A stretch of 64,000 nt of DNA from Geothrix campi (GTDB lineage: Bacteria; Acidobacteriota; Holophagae; Holophagales; Holophagaceae). A model generated the notes under the pieces. It had not been told where the DNA came from. It did not search any database and was given only the letters and a program-made list of their open reading frames with translations. Every line of letters begins with the position of its first letter. Positions within the stretch are counted from its first letter, which is position 1. The DNA is taken from NCBI RefSeq assembly GCF_024609265.1, contig NZ_JANHMP010000001.1:558001-622000 (forward strand), written 5' to 3'. The position numbers and the translations under genes are program-made. Below, in pieces: positions 1 to 7,442 of the stretch.

Positions 1-108
1 GACGGCGGCTGCCTGATGAACGTGAACGGCGCGCTGGAAGCCAAGAGCAGCAAGCTCAAGGTCCAGCACATCGCCGAATTCCTCTGGGAGCGCACCCGTG
101 CACGCTGA
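1..108 (+). CDS. lutA: LutA/LldE C-terminus (partial, 5' end outside window)
   Basis: The frame open from base 1 ends at a TGA at 106-108 and encodes 35 residues starting DGGCLMNVNGALEAKSS. The 'CLMN' Cys motif followed by a 'HIAEFLWER' tail resembles the C-terminus of the Cys-rich (CCG) subunit of the LutABC L-lactate oxidase complex. It overlaps the GTG start of lutB by 11 bases, as expected for an operon. The assignment leans on the two complete lut genes that follow, because too little of this protein is visible to identify alone. Confidence 0.75.
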   Translation, partial: DGGCLMNVNGALEAKSSKLKVQHIAEFLWERTRAR

Positions 109-1531
109 GAAAGAGATCCACTTCCGCGATGCCGCCGCCAAGGCCCTGCTGGATCCCCAGCTCCGGGCCAACTTCCGCCGCGCCATGGACGGCCTCATCG
201 CCAAGCGCCTAGCCCAGTTCCCCGATCCGAGGGATCTCCAGGACCTGCGCGACCTCAGCACGGCCATCCGGTCCCGCAGCCTGCTCTGTCTGCCGGAACT
301 GCTGGAACAGCTCGAGGCCAGCTGCGCCAAGAACGGCATCAAGGTCCACTGGGCCGAGACCTGCGAACAGGCGAACCAGCTGATCCTGGGCATCCTCCAG
401 GCCAAGGGCGCCAAGACCCTGGTCAAGGGCAAGAGCATGGTCTCCGAGGAGATGCATCTCAACGCCTTCCTCGAATCCAAGGGCATCGAGGCTCTGGAAT
501 CCGATCTGGGCGAATACATCATCCAGCTCGATGGCGAGACGCCGAGCCACATCATCATGCCGGCCATCCACAAGAACAAAGATCAGATCGCCCGGCAGTT
601 CAGCCAGAAGATCAAGGACGCGAAGTACACCGAAGATGTCGACGAGCTCACGGCCATGGCCCGGAAGGTGCTGCGCCAGAAGTTCCTCGATGCCGATGCG
701 GGGTTGTCCGGCGTGAACTTCGCTGTGGCCGAAACCGGTACCCTCTGCCTGGTGGAGAACGAAGGCAATGGGCGCATGAGCACCCATGTCCCGCCCCTCC
801 ACATCGCCGTCATGGGCCTCGAAAAGGTCGTGGCACGACTGGAGGACGTGGCGCCGCTCTACGCCATCCTCACGCGCTCCGCCACGGGCCAGGCCGTGAG
901 CACCTACTTCAACCTGATCACCGGCCCCCGTGGCGAGGGCGAGAAGGACGGCCCCCAGGAAGTGCATCTGGTCATCCTCGACAACGGTCGCTCGCGGATC
1001 TACGCCGATCCCCAGCTGCGCGCCACCCTGCGCTGCATCCGCTGCGGCGCCTGCATGAACCACTGCCCCGTGTACACCCGCGTGGGCGGCCACGCCTACG
1101 AGGCCGTCTATCCAGGTCCCATCGGCAAGATCCTCACGCCGCAGATGGAAGGCGTGGGCGTCCGTCACGACCTCATCCACGGTTCCAGCCTCTGCGGCGC
1201 CTGCGGCGAGGTCTGTCCTGTGGAGATCCCGATTCCCGAAATCCTGGTGCGTCTGCGCCGGGAGGCCACCCACGAGGACATGGGTTCCACCGTGGTGGGC
1301 AAAGGCACCGGCCGCACGGCCAGCGAGGACTGGGCCTGGCGCCTCTGGGCCGGGGTGCTCAAGCGTCCTGCCCTCTACCGCGTCGCCACCTGGTTTGCCA
1401 CCCGCTTCGGCAAGGCGCTGCCCGCCAGCGCACCGCTGATCAGGAACTGGACCCAGTCCCGCACCAAACCCGTTCCGGCCCGCCGTTCACTGAGCGAGCG
1501 CATGCGCGCCGAGGGAGTCTCCCATGAGTAG
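98..1531 (+). CDS. lutB: LutB/LldF iron-sulfur L-lactate oxidation subunit
   Basis: 477 aa from a GTG start. LutB is the ferredoxin-like subunit of the cytoplasmic LutABC complex that oxidises L-lactate to pyruvate. The N-terminal two thirds is an LUD domain containing 'AETGTLCLVENEGNGR'. The C-terminal third carries two [4Fe-4S] ligand sets: CIRCGACMNHCP (about residues 314-325) and a second set in CGACGEVCPVEIP. A basic tail of about 100 residues follows. It overlaps lutC by 8 bases in another frame, which indicates translational coupling. Length matches the family (about 470 aa). No regulator of lut is visible, because the operon begins upstream of the window. Confidence 0.93.
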   Translation: MHAEKEIHFRDAAAKALLDPQLRANFRRAMDGLIAKRLAQFPDPRDLQDLRDLSTAIRSRSLLCLPELLEQLEASCAKNGIKVHWAETCEQANQLILGILQAKGAKTLVKGKSMVSEEMHLNAFLESKGIEALESDLGEYIIQLDGETPSHIIMPAIHKNKDQIARQFSQKIKDAKYTEDVDELTAMARKVLRQKFLDADAGLSGVNFAVAETGTLCLVENEGNGRMSTHVPPLHIAVMGLEKVVARLEDVAPLYAILTRSATGQAVSTYFNLITGPRGEGEKDGPQEVHLVILDNGRSRIYADPQLRATLRCIRCGACMNHCPVYTRVGGHAYEAVYPGPIGKILTPQMEGVGVRHDLIHGSSLCGACGEVCPVEIPIPEILVRLRREATHEDMGSTVVGKGTGRTASEDWAWRLWAGVLKRPALYRVATWFATRFGKALPASAPLIRNWTQSRTKPVPARRSLSERMRAEGVSHE

Positions 1532-2207
1532 TCCGAACCCGTCCGCTCCTGATTCCCGTACCGCCATCCTCGGCCGCCTTCGCGCCGCCGGCGATTCCGG
1601 CCCCCTGCCGGCCCTCGACACGGCCGTCCTCGAGCGCCGCCAGTGGGATCCCGCCGAGCGCGTCACCCGGCTGCGCAAAGGCATGGAGGCGGTCCACACT
1701 GAGTTCCTCGATGCGAAGTCGGATACCTGGCCCGCCGTGATCCGCGTCTTCTGCGAGCGCGAAGGGCTGAAGAACCTGCTCTACGGCCCCACCAGCGAGG
1801 CGGGTTCCGCCCTGGCGGCCGCCTGGGCGCCCGAGGGACCGCAGCTGAAGCCCTACGACCGCCCCGTGGAGGCCTTCAAGCAGGAGTTGTTCGGGGACAT
1901 CGATGCGGGCTTCACCGGTACCGTGGGTGGCGTCGCCGAGACCGGCGGCCTGCTGCTGATGCCCGGCCCCGCCGAACCCCGGCTCATGTCCCTGGTGCCG
2001 CCCGTCCACATCGCCTTGCTGCGGGCCTCCACGATCCAGGACAGCTTCTGGTCCGCCGTGAAGGCCCTGGGCTGGGGCCGCGCCCTGCCCCCCAATGCTC
2101 TGATGATCTCCGGTCCCAGCAAGACCGCCGACATCGAGCAGACGCTCGCCTACGGCGTCCACGGTCCCAAGCGCCTCATCGTGGTGCTCGTGGATGATCT
2201 GAAGTAG
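1524..2207 (+). CDS. lutC: LutC/LldG L-lactate oxidation subunit (LUD domain)
   Basis: 227 aa, the third gene of the lut operon, with its ATG inside the end of lutB. LutC is a small LUD-domain protein needed for LutABC lactate oxidation. The diagnostic core is present: 'GFTGTVGGVAETGGLLL' followed by 'RLMSLVPPVHIALL', with 'YGVHGPKRLIVVLVDD' near the C-terminus. Length is typical. The next transcribed element is tRNA-Met only 36 bp downstream, and the first clear terminator lies after the tRNA. Readthrough from lut into the tRNA is therefore possible, though no experiment supports it here. Confidence 0.92.
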   Translation: MSSPNPSAPDSRTAILGRLRAAGDSGPLPALDTAVLERRQWDPAERVTRLRKGMEAVHTEFLDAKSDTWPAVIRVFCEREGLKNLLYGPTSEAGSALAAAWAPEGPQLKPYDRPVEAFKQELFGDIDAGFTGTVGGVAETGGLLLMPGPAEPRLMSLVPPVHIALLRASTIQDSFWSAVKALGWGRALPPNALMISGPSKTADIEQTLAYGVHGPKRLIVVLVDDLK

Positions 2208-2243
2208 ACGCAGACCCGCGCCCACGCTAGACTGCTCCTTCAT

Positions 2244-2320
2244 GGCTGGGTAGCTCAGGTGGTTAGAGCGAGGGTCTCATAATCCCTAGGTCGGCAGTTC
2301 GAGTCTGCCTCCAGCCACCA
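2244..2320 (+). tRNA. tRNA-Met (CAT anticodon)
   Basis: 77 nt including an encoded CCA. The acceptor stem GGCTGGG pairs with TCCAGCC (last pair G-T), and the D arm is GCTC...GAGC. The anticodon loop CTCATAA gives CAT, and the T arm is GGCAG-TTCGAGT-CTGCC. The anticodon stem AGGGT/TCCCT has a T-T mismatch next to the loop. A CAT anticodon could also be tRNA-Ile2 (lysidine-modified); elongator tRNA-Met is my preferred reading. It is not initiator tRNA, because the first acceptor pair is G-C. Confidence 0.9.
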
Positions 2321-2325
2321 CACAG

Positions 2326-2356
2326 AACACCGGAGCCGATCGGCTCCGGTGTTTTT
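2326..2356 (+). terminator. Intrinsic terminator after tRNA-Met
   Basis: A perfect 28-bp palindrome (arms AACACCGGAGCC and GGCTCCGGTGTT around GATC) runs directly into TTTTT, 5 bp after the tRNA CCA. The inner arms ACACCGGAGC/GCTCCGGTGT recur in the hairpin at 3345-3369. Confidence 0.9.
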
Positions 2357-3004
2357 GTACGCCCACCCAAGCCATCAGACTCGGACTGCCGAGAAAGTGT
2401 GGCGGGCCGGTAGGGGCCAGGTGGAGACGCCCCAGTGGGGCGTCGGAGCCGTCGGCCCCGGGCCCAGCCACGCGCCAGTTCGAGTCTGCCCGACGGCATG
2501 CACGTACCTCGGTCGGAATCAGTTGTCGGGTGCCGCGAAAATGTAGCCAATCAGAGGAATGGTGCTCGCTGCGGGCTTGGCCAACCACGCGTCAGCTCAG
2601 GCCTGCGACCTCTGGATGCTGCGCATGCGTGGCCAAGCAGAGGATGGATTCAGGGCCCTTCCGGAAAACAGTCCGCGACATGGGAACGGGTCAACACCCT
2701 TCCACAATGGAGAGTTCTGTCTAATTTGTACCGGACCGGCCAGGGTTGCTAAAGTCGACTCGAAACACATACTGTGTTGGCCTTTTTCTTATGCCTCGTC
2801 AGGCATTATCGAGTCTGAGGGGGGCCATGACGCATTCGGCTCGACTGCCCCACCCCACCCGGCTGAGGGAATGGCTTCGCCCAGTCAGGGCCAGTCCTGC
2901 TTGCGGGTTCGAGGGTGTTCCGCCGGGATTTCTCCGGCGCAACCGGGCATTCTTTCAGCATTTCCTCTTCGACCTTTCCCCGGCTTTCAGAAGGAGATGA
3001 AACG
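2357..3004. other. 648-bp gene-poor segment with tRNA T-arm copies
   Basis: No frame here has a convincing start, ribosome site and protein-like composition. The segment contains a 15-base exact copy of the tRNA-Met T arm at 2476-2490 and an inverted 14/15 copy at 2376-2390. A looser relative lies at about 2585-2612, sharing the 'ccacgcg-cag' start. There is also a small hairpin at 2791-2806 (ATGCCT/AGGCAT). Base composition turns AT-richer toward the downstream small gene. A decayed integration footprint is one reading. Confidence 0.55.
2746..2773 (+). promoter_or_regulatory. Possible promoter for the 88-aa gene
   Basis: TTGCTA and CATACT are separated by 16 bp, each matching its sigma-70 hexamer at 4 of 6 positions. 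The pair lies about 230 bp upstream of the small gene, in the AT-richer part of the gap. This is a weak match and only a suggestion. Confidence 0.25.
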
Positions 3005-3271
3005 ATGGCACCTCATGTGGATCATGTGGAAGTCCTGGATAAGAAAATCACCGAGCTTAGCTATGCCCTGGCTCATCTCGGTAAAGGCACCGAATTGAGC
3101 GAATTGATCCGAATCATCAAGGGTGGCGGCTGGACCACCCCTGCGGAATTCGCTTTTACAGAGGCAATCATTGATTCAATGCAGGTTCAGGTAAAAGCGC
3201 TGAGCAACCTGAATATGAAGTTGTTGGCGGCCGGCAAGCTCGTGGCCACCAAAGAACTGGTGGCCAGATAA
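3005..3271 (+). CDS. Small hypothetical protein (88 aa)
   Basis: 88 aa. The ATG at 3005 is preceded by AAGGAG (2991-2996) at good spacing, which fixes this start over longer in-frame openings. The protein begins MAPHVDHVEVLDKKI and looks all-helical and soluble, with no signal peptide, Cys or membrane segment. I recognise no family. Codon use is more AT-tolerant than in the neighbours (gaa, aat, att and ttg codons), which suits foreign origin. It stands alone between hairpin terminators at 2326-2356 and 3345-3371. Confidence 0.7.
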   Translation: MAPHVDHVEVLDKKITELSYALAHLGKGTELSELIRIIKGGGWTTPAEFAFTEAIIDSMQVQVKALSNLNMKLLAAGKLVATKELVAR

Positions 3272-3285
3272 GGCCAGGCCCCTTC

Positions 3286-3322
3286 AGGTCGAGGTCGGGC
3301 CGTCACACCTTCGGCTCGACCT
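3286..3322 (+). terminator. Hairpin after the 88-aa gene
   Basis: Arms AGGTCGAG (3286-3293) and CTCGACCT (3315-3322) are an 8-bp perfect dyad 14 bp after the stop codon, followed by a pyrimidine run (tcctttc). The 21-nt loop makes it a weak terminator candidate. Confidence 0.4.
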
Positions 3323-3344
3323 TCCTTTCAATCCGTCCGAAGCG

Positions 3345-3371
3345 ACACCGGAGCCCTGCGCTCCGGTGTTT
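3345..3371 (+). terminator. Hairpin terminator, same stem as the tRNA terminator
   Basis: Arms ACACCGGAGC and GCTCCGGTGT enclose a 5-nt loop, followed by TT. The arms are identical to the inner arms of the terminator at 2326-2356, so matching hairpins flank the intervening ~1 kb. A further GC-rich dyad (GGGGCCGCC/GGCGGCCCC, 3394-3421) follows. Confidence 0.6.
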
Positions 3372-3482
3372 CGCCTGATAAAGGGCGCAGAATGGGGCCG
3401 CCGGGAAGCAACGGCGGCCCCATAGCGCACACGGGCCCGGTTGGGCCTGCCTGACACCACTTATTCCAAGTCCCGGGTGTTC

Positions 3483-3501
3483 ACCTGCCGAGCCGGCAGG
3501 T
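3483..3501. promoter_or_regulatory. Dyad upstream of dinB
   Basis: ACCTGCCG-AGC-CGGCAGGT is a perfect 8-bp-arm inverted repeat 69 bp before the dinB start. It has no T-run, so an operator is as likely as a terminator. It does not match the CTGTN8ACAG or GAACN4GTTC LexA forms. Confidence 0.25.
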
Positions 3502-3569
3502 TCCCGCCATACTGACGCTCCCCGGGAACCCGCGGATCCCGGTCTGGTCATGGACCCGCAGGAGACACG

Positions 3570-4766
3570 GTGATCGATTCCGGGCGCGCAGAGCTGGAAG
3601 GGTCCACAGGATCCGTCCACCACCGCCGCATCGCCCACCTGGACATGGATGCCTTCTTCGCTTCGGTGGAGCTCCTCGAACACCCGGAATTGAGGGGTCT
3701 TCCCGTCGTCGTCGGCGGCCGGCGACCTGCGGCATCGGGAAAGGACTATCCGAGGCTGAAGGACTACGTCGGCCGCGGCGTGGCCACCACGGCGACCTAT
3801 GAGGCCCGCGCCTTCGGGGTGCGCAGCGGGATGGGGCTCATGAAGGCGGCGGCCCTGGCCCCGGATGCGATCCTCCTGCCGGCCCACTTCGATGCCTACA
3901 TCAAGGTCTCACGGGCCTTCAAGGCCGCCGTGGCGGAAGTGGCGCCGCTGATCGAGGATCGGGGCATTGATGAGATCTACCTCGACTTGACGGACGTCCC
4001 GGGGGAGTCGCGGGAACTGGCGCAACGACTCAAGGAGGCCGTCCGCCAGGCCACTGGACTCACCTGCTCCATCGGAATCACGCCTAACAAGCTGCTGTCC
4101 AAAATCGCCTCCGAGCTGCAGAAGCCGGATGGCGTGACCATCCTTGGATTCGTGGACATCCCGGCCCGGATCTGGCCCCTGTCCTGTTCGGCCATCAACG
4201 GCATCGGACCCAAGGCCAGCGCCAAGCTGGAAGGCTTCCACATCCGCACCATCGGAGAGTTGGCGCAGGCCGATCCGGTCTGGCTGGTGGAACAGTTCGG
4301 TCGGAGCTATGGGGCCTGGCTCCATGAGGCGGCGCATGGCCGGGACGGAGGGCCTCTGACCCTGTCCAGGGAGCCGAAGTCCATCAGCCGGGAGACCACG
4401 TTCGAGCGGGACCTTCATCCCAGGCTGGATCGCGAGGTGCTTTCGCACATCCTGCTGGATCTCTGCGAGCGCCTCTCCCAGGACCTGCAGCGCAAGGGCT
4501 ACCTGGCTCACGCCATCGGAATCAAGCTGCGCTACGACGATTTCACCACCCTCACCCGCAACCAGACCCTGGACGTCCCCATCGCGGATGCCACCTTGCT
4601 GCGGGCCGCCGCCCGGGCCTCCCTGAAACGGGTCCCCCTGGACCGAAGGCTCCGCCTGCTGGGCATCCGTGCGGGCACGCTGGTGAAGGCGGGGGACTAC
4701 ACCACCTCCCCGGCAAGGACAGCTCTTGTGGCGGAACCAAGCCTCTTCGACGGGCTGGATCCTTAA
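3570..4766 (+). CDS. dinB: DNA polymerase IV (Y-family)
   Basis: 398 aa, translesion DNA polymerase. The palm motif 'HLDMDAFFASVE' supplies Asp25 and the steric-gate aromatic Phe30. The second metal motif 'RGIDEIYLDL' supplies Asp134 and Glu135, with Gly where most family members have Ser. Finger-domain 'TYEARAFGVRSGM' and helix-hairpin-helix 'INGIGPKASAKLEG' are present, followed by a little-finger domain. The GTG start at 3570 has CAGGAG 7 bases upstream and gives about 17 extra residues before the conserved core. Length is close to the usual 350-420. A single-gene unit; the neighbouring propeller gene is convergent. Confidence 0.93.
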   Translation: MIDSGRAELEGSTGSVHHRRIAHLDMDAFFASVELLEHPELRGLPVVVGGRRPAASGKDYPRLKDYVGRGVATTATYEARAFGVRSGMGLMKAAALAPDAILLPAHFDAYIKVSRAFKAAVAEVAPLIEDRGIDEIYLDLTDVPGESRELAQRLKEAVRQATGLTCSIGITPNKLLSKIASELQKPDGVTILGFVDIPARIWPLSCSAINGIGPKASAKLEGFHIRTIGELAQADPVWLVEQFGRSYGAWLHEAAHGRDGGPLTLSREPKSISRETTFERDLHPRLDREVLSHILLDLCERLSQDLQRKGYLAHAIGIKLRYDDFTTLTRNQTLDVPIADATLLRAAARASLKRVPLDRRLRLLGIRAGTLVKAGDYTTSPARTALVAEPSLFDGLDP

Positions 4767-4832
4767 GGGACCTGCCCTCTGGCAGGCCTCCAGGACAGGT
4801 GGCAAGAACCCCGTTGGGAGGCCTTCGGCAGT

Positions 4833-7391
4833 TCAGGTCTTCGTCCCGCCCTCTTCCCGCTTGGCCGCTCTGTGCCGCTCGGGGTAGAGGGCCTCCGAAC
4901 AGTCGGGACAGATGCCATGGGTGAAATCCACGTCTGAGTGGGCGCTGATGTAGTGTTCCAGCTGGTTCCAGTAGCCCTTGTCATCACGGATCTTTTTGCA
5001 GCTGGCGCAGATCGGGAGCAGGCCGGAGAGCTGCTTCACCTGGCCCAGTGCCGTGGACAGGGCGGCGTTCCTGGACTGGAGTTCCTCGGTCCGCTTGGCA
5101 ACCAAGGCCTCCAGGTCCGCTTTGCTGCGGGCCAAGGCCGCCACGCGCAGGCGCAGGATGACCAGGCCGGCCCCCAGGAAGGCCAGGCCACCCAGGCCCA
5201 GAGCCCACCAGGTGCGCCACCAGGGCGGCAGAACCTGGAAGTCGAGACTTGTCACCGGACCGAAGGCGCCATCCCGGACGGCCGTGCGGACCTCGAAGCG
5301 ATAGTGCCCGCCCGGGAGCGTGGTGTAGCGCACCACGGGGCTGTCCACCTCCCGCCATGCGTTCTCGAGACCCACGAGCCGCACCTGGAACCGCGTCTGC
5401 CGCTCATCCTGGTACGTTGGCGCCGCCACCCGGAAAGATACGGTGGCTTCCCGGTTCGCCACCGGCGGCAGGGGGCCGTAGGGAGGCTCCAGCTGCCGGG
5501 TCCCGTAGGCGAACTGGAGGATGTGTGCCCGCACGGACGGAAGCGGCGTCCCGGAGTCGCCAGCTTCGTAGCGTACCAGCCCTGCGGCCGTGCCTACCCA
5601 GATCCGACCCTTCTCGGCCAGCAGGGCCTGGATGGCGCAGTCCTCGCTCACCATCCCGTCCTGCTCCCCGATGTGGAGAGGCGGATCCAGGCGATCCAGG
5701 CCCTGGTCCGTGGTGGCCCAGGTCTGCCCCCGGTCGTCCACTTCCACCGCGTAGATCTGGTTCGAGTGGAGGCCTTGGCCCTTGGTGCGCTGGTCCAGCA
5801 CCGTGAGCCGGTCTCCCTCCACGCGGATCCGCGTGAGCCCCTGGGGCTCCTGGTAGTGCACCCAGGCGCTCCCATCAGGCAGAAAGGCCATGCCGTAGAG
5901 CCCGAACGACAGGAGTCCCTGCTTTTCCGTGAATAACCTCCAGGACCCGCCAACCTCCCGGACATACAGTCCCGCGGTGGTCGCAGCCCAGAGGCGGCCC
6001 CGGGCATCCTCCCGGATGCGGAAGACCCCGAGAGTGCCGGTTCCAGGGGCCTTCACGTCCTGGATGAGGCGACGCAGGGCTGGGTCCCAGCGGAGGATGC
6101 CGTACCGCACGTGACTCAGCCAAACCTGACCTCTTGAGTCCTCCATGACGCTGTTCACGGCAAAGCCGAAGTCCCCCAGGGGGGCGACTTCGGCTTGATG
6201 GCGCCCGGGCCGGAGCCAGAGGGTCGGCCCGATGGTGCTCACCATCCAGAGGGTGCCGGCCCGATCGAGGGCCAGGTTCTTGATGCGCTGGCCCTCGGTG
6301 CCCGGGATGCGCAGGACGGCCGTGGGGGTCACCCGCATGGCCCCGTCATCGGTGGCGGCCAGGATCTCGCCTCCCGGATTGCGAATGATGGACCAGACCA
6401 CCTCGCCGGAGGTCCCCGCGGCCAACGAGTGATTCCAAACGCGGCCGCCCCCCTGGAGTTGGGCCAGGGCGGTGCCCAGGATCCAGAGGGTGCCCTCCCG
6501 ATCCCGGAAAACCGTCCGGACCCACCGGAACGGCAGACCCCCGCTGGCGTCGACGCGTTCGGTCCGGTCGCCCGAGAGATGCACGGCCCCCACCTGGGTG
6601 GGAAGCCAGATGGAACCATCCGCATCCAGAAAGGGGACACTGTTGGGAGAGAGGCTCGCGCCCAGCCGCCCAGATTGGTCTTTGAACCGCGGTGCATCTG
6701 GCGATTTCACCGCCAGGCTCCGACTGGAACCCACCCAGATCCTGCCGGCCCCATCCTCCACCACCATGGATACCCCATCGGCCGGGAGGCCCTGCGCGGG
6801 GCCCCAATCCTTCCGGGACCCATCCGCCAGGAAGGTGGTGAGGCCCGCTTTCGTGCCCAGGTGCATGGCGCCCCTGGCCCCGGCCGCCAGCGTGACGTTC
6901 AGGCCGGCCGGCCGGGGGGCCCGGAACCGGAACTGCAGCCCCTCCTCCTGGACGAACAGCCCTTCGTGGGTCATGGCCCAGAGCCGGCCCCGATGATCGA
7001 GGGCGAGGGCATCCACGGGCGGGGTTCCCGGCAGGGTGCCCAGGCGGGCCGGCTCGATGCGCCCCTCCCGCAACCGCACCAGGCCCCGCAGCGTGGCCGC
7101 CCACACGCCTCCCTCCCGAGCCGGGACCACCCGGTGGATGAACCCAGAGGGAAGCCCGTCTTCGCGGGTCCAACGACGGCTGTGGCCGCCTTCGTAGCGG
7201 AGCAGGCCGCTTTCCGTCCCCACCCAGAGGAACCCCTCTGCGTCCTGGGTCAGGGCGGTGATGGCTCCAGAGGGCAGGCCCTGGGCCGGACCCAGCACGG
7301 CAAAGGGGCGATGCCACCCCTCCGAGGCCAGGCAGAGGACCCCCAGCAGTCCCGCCATGATGACCCGGATCCCCAGCATGCCCACTCCCAC
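4833..7391 (-). CDS. Two-component-regulator propeller protein, kinase-less, with C-terminal CxxC...CxxC domain
   Basis: 852 aa. After an N-terminal signal segment (about 1-25) come many Reg_prop beta-propeller repeats to about residue 600 (for example 'GFLWVGTESGLLRYEG' and 'GRIWVGTAAGLVRYEAG'). A Y_Y_Y-like domain follows at about 640-710, then one membrane helix at about 715-738. Next is a coiled coil, 'LEALVAKRTEELQSRNAAL'. Instead of a histidine kinase or GGDEF domain, the cytoplasmic end is a short domain, 'CASCKKIRDDKGYW', with Cys795, Cys798, Cys828 and Cys831. That motif is known at the ends of some response regulators and PAS proteins, and metal binding is my inference. The gene follows bshA by 51 bp. 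The start could also be one of the nearby downstream ATGs. Confidence 0.82.
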   Translation of the reverse strand: MGVGMLGIRVIMAGLLGVLCLASEGWHRPFAVLGPAQGLPSGAITALTQDAEGFLWVGTESGLLRYEGGHSRRWTREDGLPSGFIHRVVPAREGGVWAATLRGLVRLREGRIEPARLGTLPGTPPVDALALDHRGRLWAMTHEGLFVQEEGLQFRFRAPRPAGLNVTLAAGARGAMHLGTKAGLTTFLADGSRKDWGPAQGLPADGVSMVVEDGAGRIWVGSSRSLAVKSPDAPRFKDQSGRLGASLSPNSVPFLDADGSIWLPTQVGAVHLSGDRTERVDASGGLPFRWVRTVFRDREGTLWILGTALAQLQGGGRVWNHSLAAGTSGEVVWSIIRNPGGEILAATDDGAMRVTPTAVLRIPGTEGQRIKNLALDRAGTLWMVSTIGPTLWLRPGRHQAEVAPLGDFGFAVNSVMEDSRGQVWLSHVRYGILRWDPALRRLIQDVKAPGTGTLGVFRIREDARGRLWAATTAGLYVREVGGSWRLFTEKQGLLSFGLYGMAFLPDGSAWVHYQEPQGLTRIRVEGDRLTVLDQRTKGQGLHSNQIYAVEVDDRGQTWATTDQGLDRLDPPLHIGEQDGMVSEDCAIQALLAEKGRIWVGTAAGLVRYEAGDSGTPLPSVRAHILQFAYGTRQLEPPYGPLPPVANREATVSFRVAAPTYQDERQTRFQVRLVGLENAWREVDSPVVRYTTLPGGHYRFEVRTAVRDGAFGPVTSLDFQVLPPWWRTWWALGLGGLAFLGAGLVILRLRVAALARSKADLEALVAKRTEELQSRNAALSTALGQVKQLSGLLPICASCKKIRDDKGYWNQLEHYISAHSDVDFTHGICPDCSEALYPERHRAAKREEGGTKT

Positions 7392-7442
7392 CCAGTTCGG
7401 TCTCTATCGGTGCCGCCGCCGTCTTGGCTTATTTCGGGGAGA

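Noticed and set aside
3502-3569. LexA box in the dinB promoter region
   Set aside because: No CTGT-N8-ACAG or GAAC-N4-GTTC element is seen between the upstream hairpins and the start codon.
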